Source: Phenylobacterium sp. (lineage in GTDB: Bacteria; Pseudomonadota; Alphaproteobacteria; Caulobacterales; Caulobacteraceae). Taken from it: a stretch of DNA of 33,218 nt. The notes beneath the pieces are model-generated. The model was not told the origin of the DNA, searched no databases, and saw only the letters and a list, made by a program, of their open reading frames with translations. The stretch covers positions 1 through 33,218 of the forward strand of contig NZ_JANINU010000161.1 of NCBI RefSeq assembly GCF_024508875.1, read 5' to 3'. Shown piece after piece: positions 28,372 to 33,218 of the stretch (positions within the stretch are counted from its first letter, which is position 1; each line of letters opens with the position of its first letter). A program made the position numbers and the translations under genes.

Positions 28372-30600
28372 CTAGCCGACCACCTTCCGCAGGTAGGGCT
28401 GGGCCTCGAGGCCCGGCGCCGGCACGTGCGTGCGATTGGCCGCCTCCGGACGCGGCATCGTCGGATAGCCGATGATCGTGTCCAGGGCCGGCGCGCCGCT
28501 GAGCGCGTAGCTGGCCAGCTTGCCGCTCATGGTCGCGCCTTCGAAGCTGCCCACGTTCAGGCCGGTGTAGATCCAGTCCCCGGCCAGCGTGAGGTTGTCG
28601 AAGCCCGAGCCCCAGGCCTCCAGGCGGCACTTCACGCTGCCCGGAGGCGAGGTGACGTAGCGCTCGGTGGGATCGATGTTGGCGCGCCAGAACTGGCTGT
28701 CGAAGCGCTGGACCCCCTCGGCGCGCAGGGCGCCGGGGCCGGTCTCGCGGCTGTCGACCAGCAGGTTGAAGTCCAGGCCCATCGGGTCGCCCACGCCATA
28801 GTTGGCGCGGGTGGTGGCCTTGGGCAGCATCACGCCGATCGAGGCCGACAGGTACTGGATGCACTGGGTCTTCACCCGCTCCGACTGGCGGCGCGGATAG
28901 TCGGTGTCCGAGAACGGCGGCGGCGGCTCGTAGTCGGGCATCAGCCCGCAGAAGTACCAGAGCGCCTTCGGATAGTTCTCCTTGGGCCAGCTCTCCCACT
29001 TCAGCAGGTCGGGGAAGTTGGCGTTGCCGTTCGGCGGGCAGAAATAGGTGCCCGAAAGCGCCAGTTCGTTCTTCGCCGGATTCAGCGGCTCGGCCCAGCC
29101 CAGCTCGTAGATGTCCTTGTTGAGCCAGATCTGCATCGCCTGGGTCTGGAGGGCCGGGATGGTCTCGACCATTTCCTTCCAGGCGTAGTCTTCCTCGATC
29201 AGCTCCTTGCAGAGGTACTGGATCGCACCCAGCGAGATCGCGAAGACGATCTGGTCGTAGTCGACGCCGTGGCGCAGGGTCCGCGGATGCTTCAGGGCGG
29301 GGAAGGCCTCGTTCGGCCAGCCGTTCCAGTAGGACTCCAGGTCGATGCCCGTGGCCCTCAGGTACTCGCCCTGCTCCAACTGGTCGTACAGCGGGCGATG
29401 CGGCCAGGACGGCAGGCCCTTCACGTCGATCAGCGGCTGGTAGCCGGCTTCGGGGTCCTTGAGCGTCGCCTGGACCGTCATCTCGATCGCGCCGATGTTG
29501 CGGCGGTTCACCGGATCGAGGCGCAGGGCGTCCACCTTGTGGAAGAACTCGAACTTCACGCCGCGGCGCTTCAGCACTTCGTACATGGGCGCCACGACGG
29601 TCTCGCCGGTGCCCGCGGCGAAGCTCCAGATCAGATCGCCCATGTAGGCGCAGGCCCGAAGCGTCCAGTTGAGGTAGCAGCCGGCGCCCATCTTGGCCGC
29701 GCGGCTCGTGTCGCCGTTGGGGCTCTGGTAGCAGATGTTGACCGTCGTCAGCACGACGGGCGACGCCAGGGTGGCCGGGTGGCAGCCGTACTTGGCCAGC
29801 CAGTCGCTCCAGTTCTCCTCGTCCAGCCGGTCGTAGCCCTCGACCTCGACGTTGTCCTTCAGCGCGCCGATGATCAGGGCGGCGTAGAAGTCGAGCGTCA
29901 GTAGGGCGCGGCGCAGGTTGTCGGCATGGTTTGCGATGTGCGGCGCCAGGACGTCGACCGTGTCGACGAAGCCGCAGATCAGCTTCCGAGCCGTCTCGAT
30001 CTCATGCACCAGCGGGTGGTTCGGCCCCTCCGAGAGGGGAATCGTCTCGACCTGCTTCTTGGCCTTGTCGAGCAGCAGCTCGATGGCCGCTCCGACGATC
30101 TTCGGCACACCCTGGGCCGCCGTCAGCATCTGGCCGACCTCGGTGATGATCGCGACGATCGCGGTCTTTAGGCCCTTGTAGTAGCTGCCGTCGGTGGGCG
30201 GGATGCTGTTGGACGGCGCCCGCGTAGGCCAGGGCGTCAGCCGATCCTGCTGCCACTCCCACAACATGGTGAAGCCCGACCCCAGGAAGGCTTCCTCGAA
30301 GGTCGCCAGGGGCGCACCGGCCGGCCGGCCCAGCTCGGCGTAGAGGTCGCTCATCATCGGCAGGGCGTTGAAGTAGCTGCCCATGAAGCCGTGGATGCCA
30401 TGCTCCTCGATGCGGTCGTTGGGTCCGCGCGACGAGGCGCACTTGCCTCCCAGGCGCCAACCCATCTGGTAGACTGTGATGTCGAATTTTTCCTGCCATC
30501 CCGGCTGGCTGCTCAGTTGGAAGGCTGTCGTGAGCCCTCCCATACCGCCGCCCAGGATCGCCACCTTCTGCGGCCTGTTCACACTGGTCATGGTCCCCAT
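28372..30600 (-). CDS. Large FAD-dependent oxidoreductase (amine oxidase/phytoene desaturase-like)
   Basis: This 742-residue flavoprotein has a Rossmann FAD-binding start: KVAILGGGMGGLTTAFQL (about 12-29), FDITVYQMGWRLGGKCAS (39-56), and the amine-oxidase-type HGIHGFMGSYFNALPMM. The C-terminal FAD motif is TLAGDWIYTGLNVGSFEGATMSGKLAS (near 690-716). Proteins of this length and pattern are annotated as NAD(P)-binding or amine-oxidase-family oxidoreductases related to carotenoid desaturases and isomerases. It is longer than phytoene desaturases (about 500), with an extra central region of unknown function. The start is ATG at 30600 or 30591; a perfect hairpin sits right upstream. It lies 37 nt after the regulator gene and is probably cotranscribed. 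Substrate unknown; no carotenoid genes are nearby. Confidence 0.85.
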   Translation of the reverse strand: MGTMTSVNRPQKVAILGGGMGGLTTAFQLSSQPGWQEKFDITVYQMGWRLGGKCASSRGPNDRIEEHGIHGFMGSYFNALPMMSDLYAELGRPAGAPLATFEEAFLGSGFTMLWEWQQDRLTPWPTRAPSNSIPPTDGSYYKGLKTAIVAIITEVGQMLTAAQGVPKIVGAAIELLLDKAKKQVETIPLSEGPNHPLVHEIETARKLICGFVDTVDVLAPHIANHADNLRRALLTLDFYAALIIGALKDNVEVEGYDRLDEENWSDWLAKYGCHPATLASPVVLTTVNICYQSPNGDTSRAAKMGAGCYLNWTLRACAYMGDLIWSFAAGTGETVVAPMYEVLKRRGVKFEFFHKVDALRLDPVNRRNIGAIEMTVQATLKDPEAGYQPLIDVKGLPSWPHRPLYDQLEQGEYLRATGIDLESYWNGWPNEAFPALKHPRTLRHGVDYDQIVFAISLGAIQYLCKELIEEDYAWKEMVETIPALQTQAMQIWLNKDIYELGWAEPLNPAKNELALSGTYFCPPNGNANFPDLLKWESWPKENYPKALWYFCGLMPDYEPPPPFSDTDYPRRQSERVKTQCIQYLSASIGVMLPKATTRANYGVGDPMGLDFNLLVDSRETGPGALRAEGVQRFDSQFWRANIDPTERYVTSPPGSVKCRLEAWGSGFDNLTLAGDWIYTGLNVGSFEGATMSGKLASYALSGAPALDTIIGYPTMPRPEAANRTHVPAPGLEAQPYLRKVVG

Positions 30601-30619
30601 CCGGGGATTTCGCCCCCGG
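30601..30619 (-). promoter_or_regulatory. Hairpin directly before oxidoreductase start
   Basis: CCGGGG (30601-30606) and CCCCGG (30614-30619) form a perfect 6-bp stem with a 7-nt loop ending at the first base before the ATG. It could mask the start of the oxidoreductase message or weaken read-through from the regulator gene. No T-run follows. Confidence 0.4.
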
Positions 30620-30637
30620 CTCGCCTAGGTTGTTGAC

Positions 30638-32254
30638 CTAGACACCTTGCCACCCAGCCTTTTGAAGAGAGTTAATGAGCAGATCGAGGTGTTCGTCGTG
30701 TGCGAACGGATGGCCGATCTTCAGGGCCTCGAGCGGATAGCCCGTCTCGTTGCTTCGCCCGGGACCGGCGCGCGAGCGGGCGAGGCGCTCGCCATCCTCG
30801 AGGGCGTTGCGGGCCTCGCCCATGCGCCCGCCGGCGCTGTAGCAGGCCGCCAGCAGGAAATGCAGCGGGAAGCGCTCTGGCCCGCGCGCGCAGGCGTCGG
30901 CGGCGTCGCGCGCAGCGTTGTCGTGGTCGCCGGCGATGAAGCGGGCGATCGCCTTGCTGCGGAACCATAGCCAGGAGTGGGGATCGTTCGGGCTGGCGGC
31001 GATGGCTCGCTCGGAATAGGCGATGGCGCCTTCGGAATCGCCTTCGAAGGCCAGGAGGCGCCCCATCTCGCCCGACGCGGCGGCCAGGTAGGGATTGAGC
31101 TCCAGCGCTCGGCGTTGCTCGGCGGTCGCCGCCGCCTGGCGGCCCTGCATCGAGAGGACCACACCAAGGGTGTAGTGCGCGAAGGCGTCGGAGCCGCCCA
31201 CCGAGACCGCCTTGAGCGCGATCCGATGCGCTTCGGCGACAGCGGCGGTGGGATCTTCGGACGTGCCGACCCAGACCTCGAACAGCTTGCAGTGCGCCAG
31301 GATGGACAGCGCCGAAACGTCGTCGGGCTCAAGCAGCAAGGCCTGCTCCAGCAGGGATTCGGCCTTGCGAACGTCCGAGGCGGTCGAGCGCCAGAAGTGG
31401 CGGCGGCCGCGGACGAACAGGCGCCAGAACTCGAGGCTGTGCTCCGGCATCCGCATCGCGCGGGTCTCTTCGCGCTCCAGGACCGCCGGCTCGACCGTGC
31501 CGATGATCGAGGTGGTGATCTCGTTGAGCATCGAGAACAGGTCGGTCATCGGCCGATCGTACTTGGCCGACCAGGCGCTGGTTTCGTCCGAGCCCTGGAT
31601 CAGGTCGACCGACACCCGCACCGCGCCGCCCAGGCTGCGGACCTTGCCGTCCAAGACATAGTCGACGCCCAGGCGCGCGCAGATGGCTCCCGGCGGATGG
31701 CCCACCACGTCCGACATCACCAGCGCCTGACGCGGCATGACGGCGAGCAGCGGGGACTTCGAGAGGCCGGCCGTGAGCTCGTCGGCCAAGGCCTCGGCGA
31801 ACCAGGCCTGCTCCTCGTCGCCCGGCTGGTGCGTGAACTCCAGCACCACGAGGCGCGGTCGGGCCGCCGCGACGCCGGCAATCGGCGGTTCGACCGCGTT
31901 CGGGGCCGGCGGCGCCGCCGGCGCCTGCGACAAGCCCCTGCCATTAACGGTCAGGCGGTAGCCCACGCGGGGAATCGTCTCGACGACGAAGGCGGCTTCG
32001 TTGCGGGAGGCCAGCCGGCGCAGCTTCATCATCACCAGCGTGATGGCGTCGTCGCCCACGACGCGACCACCCCAGCAGCGCTCGATAAGGTCGTCACGAC
32101 TGACGACGGCGCCCTCGGCCCGCACCAAGGCCACCAGCACCTGCATCACGCGCGGCTGCACGACCTCGCGACCCGTCGGTGAGACGATCTCGCAGGTGGG
32201 AGGGCGCACCTCCAGCGCGCCGAGCGAAAAGGCAGCCTGGTGGGCCAGCTGCAT
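30638..32254 (-). CDS. Winged-helix regulator with TPR domain (CadC/HilA-like)
   Basis: This 538-residue protein starts at the ATG ending at 32254, with GGAG six nt upstream; the in-frame extension to 32326 is Arg-rich and unlikely. Residues about 10-105 form an OmpR-type winged-helix DNA-binding domain (QPRVMQVLVALVRAEGAVVSRDDLIERCW, then ETIPRVGYRLTV). After an Ala/Pro linker comes a TolB-N/FlgO-like region (RLVVLEFTHQPGDEEQAWFAEALADEL, about 130-270). TPR-like repeats follow to about 500 (LLEPDDVSALSILAHCKL, LELNPYLAAASGEMGRLLAFEGD). No transmembrane helix is visible, unlike CadC, and no receiver domain, so control is probably by ligand or protein binding. It likely regulates itself and the oxidoreductase gene downstream. 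Confidence 0.88.
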   Translation of the reverse strand: MQLAHQAAFSLGALEVRPPTCEIVSPTGREVVQPRVMQVLVALVRAEGAVVSRDDLIERCWGGRVVGDDAITLVMMKLRRLASRNEAAFVVETIPRVGYRLTVNGRGLSQAPAAPPAPNAVEPPIAGVAAARPRLVVLEFTHQPGDEEQAWFAEALADELTAGLSKSPLLAVMPRQALVMSDVVGHPPGAICARLGVDYVLDGKVRSLGGAVRVSVDLIQGSDETSAWSAKYDRPMTDLFSMLNEITTSIIGTVEPAVLEREETRAMRMPEHSLEFWRLFVRGRRHFWRSTASDVRKAESLLEQALLLEPDDVSALSILAHCKLFEVWVGTSEDPTAAVAEAHRIALKAVSVGGSDAFAHYTLGVVLSMQGRQAAATAEQRRALELNPYLAAASGEMGRLLAFEGDSEGAIAYSERAIAASPNDPHSWLWFRSKAIARFIAGDHDNAARDAADACARGPERFPLHFLLAACYSAGGRMGEARNALEDGERLARSRAGPGRSNETGYPLEALKIGHPFAHDEHLDLLINSLQKAGWQGV

Positions 32255-32368
32255 GGACTCCGATCCCGTTCGAGTGGCGGCCCGGGCCGTCTTCCGGACC
32301 GCTCGCCTGATCAGCCGATAGCACAACCGGGCGGCGACGCCATGGCTGAGAAGTAACTTTCGGGGCGG

Positions 32369-32399
32369 AAAGATCGGCTTCCGCTCGGCAAAAGATCGG
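32369..32399. promoter_or_regulatory. Direct repeat AAAGATCGG x2, possible operator
   Basis: AAAGATCGG occurs at 32369-32377 and 32391-32399, 22 bp apart start to start, so both copies face the same side of the helix. They lie 115 bp upstream of the regulator gene. OmpR-type winged-helix proteins often bind tandem direct repeats, so autoregulation is a reasonable guess. Confidence 0.4.
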
Positions 32400-32702
32400 T
32401 CCGACTCCCTGTCGGCTCGGGCCGAACTTTGGTTCTACTATCAATGGATTTCGACCTCTTCCCGAGGACGCGCGGCGGACCCGACAACCCCCGCCCAGCG
32501 CCCGGGCTCCGACGCTTGTGCTGGCGCCGGGGCGACGATCGTCATGTCGTTGGAAGCGGCTTCGGGAACCCGTTCCGGGCCTCCTTCCTTGCAGGTCCGG
32601 ACCGAGCCATGCGAACCGTCGAGGCGTCTGGGGAGGCGCCGTAGCCGGCCAGCATCCCTCCGCGAGGACTCGTGGGCCCTCCTAGACCCGCGTGAACCTA
32701 CG
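32400..32702. other. Unexplained region before an orphan terminator
   Basis: No recognisable gene lies here. A plus-strand frame from ATG 32444 to 32644 (66 residues, Arg/Gly/Pro-rich, beginning MDFDLFPRTRGG) has no ribosome-binding site. The strong plus-strand terminator at 32703 implies that some short transcript begins in this stretch. A near-palindrome GGAACCCGTTCC lies at 32565-32576 but without the -10 of an EcfG promoter. A noncoding RNA, leader or tiny gene are all open. Confidence 0.35.
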
Positions 32703-32730
32703 AGCCCCCGATCCGGCCGGATCGGGGGCT
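32703..32730 (+). terminator. 28-bp perfect palindrome with T-run
   Basis: AGCCCCCGATCC, GGCC, GGATCGGGGGCT forms a perfect stem, followed by TTCTTCTG on the plus strand. It cannot belong to the regulator gene, which is transcribed away from it, so it ends an unidentified plus-strand transcript. Confidence 0.8.
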
Positions 32731-32822
32731 TTCTTCTGTGGGGTCGCGGTTCGCGGCCAACTTTCCCTAACGTAAGGACAGTCTGCCCTAGCGTGGGGTT
32801 CACTTCCTTGGCCGAGGGGCCT

Positions 32823-33218
32823 ATGTGCCCGGCCATGGCCGAGTTCGTGCTCTCCCCACCGCCCGTTCCCGTCGTGCCCGTGGAGGGCGAAGCGGGAGGC
32901 TTCCCGGTCCGCCGCATCCTGTGTGTCGGCCGCAACTACGCCGCCCACCGTCGCGAGATGGGCGGGGACGACCGCGACCCTCCCTTCTTCTTCGCCAAGC
33001 CGGCCGACGCCGTCGTGCCGCCGGGCCGCGACCCGGCCTACCCCGGTCGCACGGCCAACCTGCACCACGAGATCGAACTGGTGGTCGCGATCGGCAAGGC
33101 AGGCCGCGACGTGACCCCGGCGGACTCGCTTGACCTGGTCTATGGCTACGCCGTCGGCGTCGACCTGACCCGCCGCGACCTGCAGAACGCCGCCAAGGAC
33201 AAGGGCCAGCCCTGGGAC
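32823..33218 (+). CDS. Fumarylacetoacetate hydrolase-family protein (5' part)
   Basis: The window ends inside this gene; 132 residues are visible. The pattern RRILCVGRNYAAHRREMG, PPFFFAKPADAVVPP, ANLHHEIELVVAIG and VYGYAVGVDLTRRDLQ, then KGQPWD is that of small FAH-family hydrolases such as fumarylpyruvate hydrolase or acylpyruvases, with metal-binding Glu residues in HHEIELV and Asp in GVDLTRRD. The start may be ATG 32823 (GAGG 5 nt before) or ATG 32835. FAH enzymes hydrolyse C-C bonds of acylpyruvates in aromatic and other degradation routes. Length, C-terminus and neighbours are unseen. Confidence 0.88.
   Translation, partial: MCPAMAEFVLSPPPVPVVPVEGEAGGFPVRRILCVGRNYAAHRREMGGDDRDPPFFFAKPADAVVPPGRDPAYPGRTANLHHEIELVVAIGKAGRDVTPADSLDLVYGYAVGVDLTRRDLQNAAKDKGQPWD

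Noticed and set aside
32565..32576. EcfG promoter suggested by GGAACCCGTTCC
   Set aside because: Neither strand has CGTT at 16-17 nt from the GGAAC.
32441..32935. Minus-strand frame of about 160 codons before the FAH-family gene
   Set aside because: It runs through the terminator at 32703-32730 and the start of the FAH-family gene and is Arg/Pro-rich.

Overview
The window is high-GC, densely coded DNA from an alphaproteobacterium of the family Caulobacteraceae (Phenylobacterium or Caulobacter type). The assignment rests on a chpT phosphotransferase gene a few genes away from a complete phyK-ecfG(sigT)-nepR-phyR general-stress locus (from memory the same order as in Caulobacter crescentus), on GGAAC-N16/17-CGTT promoters, and on a TTAA-N7-TTAA CtrA-type box. 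No tRNA, rRNA, CRISPR array or insertion sequence was seen.

Region 1 (1-11.8 kb) is mainly molybdenum-cofactor (Moco) supply: a MocA/MobA-type nucleotidyltransferase, moaA-moaD-moaE, moaB-moaC, an XdhC-type chaperone and moeA. A small unknown gene plus glmS (glucosamine-6-phosphate synthase) sit inside this cluster, with two exported unknown proteins, a degenerate aldo/keto reductase homologue and an M24 (Xaa-Pro type) peptidase coupled to moeA. MocA together with XdhC suggests that the cell makes the cytosine form of Moco for xanthine-dehydrogenase-family enzymes; no such enzyme is in the window.

Region 2 (11.9-15.7 kb) holds a Q/G-rich repeat protein, cysQ, a DUF3553 gene, chpT (the CckA-to-CtrA/CpdR phosphorelay), a YjbR-type gene, and a response regulator-CheR pair.

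Region 3 (15.7-25.9 kb) is the general stress response (GSR) locus. PhyK, the EcfG sigma factor, the anti-sigma factor NepR and the anti-anti-sigma factor PhyR are surrounded by small envelope genes: an entericidin-like lipoprotein, two short membrane proteins, an OmpA-like lipoprotein, a glycine-zipper lipoprotein, and DUF1328, holin-like and DUF883 proteins. By eye I find seven exact GGAAC-N16/17-CGTT promoters and one near-exact one. The near-exact promoter drives no protein gene. It leads into about 120 nt with a 12-bp closing stem, a C-tract, an internal hairpin and a strong terminator, which I interpret as the stress sRNA GsrN or a close analogue. A PAS-HWE kinase-receiver hybrid gene ends the region.

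Region 4 (26.2-33.2 kb) is metabolic: a CaiB/BaiF CoA-transferase, a YfcG/Ure2p-like glutathione transferase, a large FAD-dependent oxidoreductase, a winged-helix/TPR regulator just upstream of it, and the 5' part of a fumarylacetoacetate-hydrolase-family gene cut by the window edge. The roughly 570-nt gap before that last gene has no convincing protein gene but contains a strong orphan terminator.
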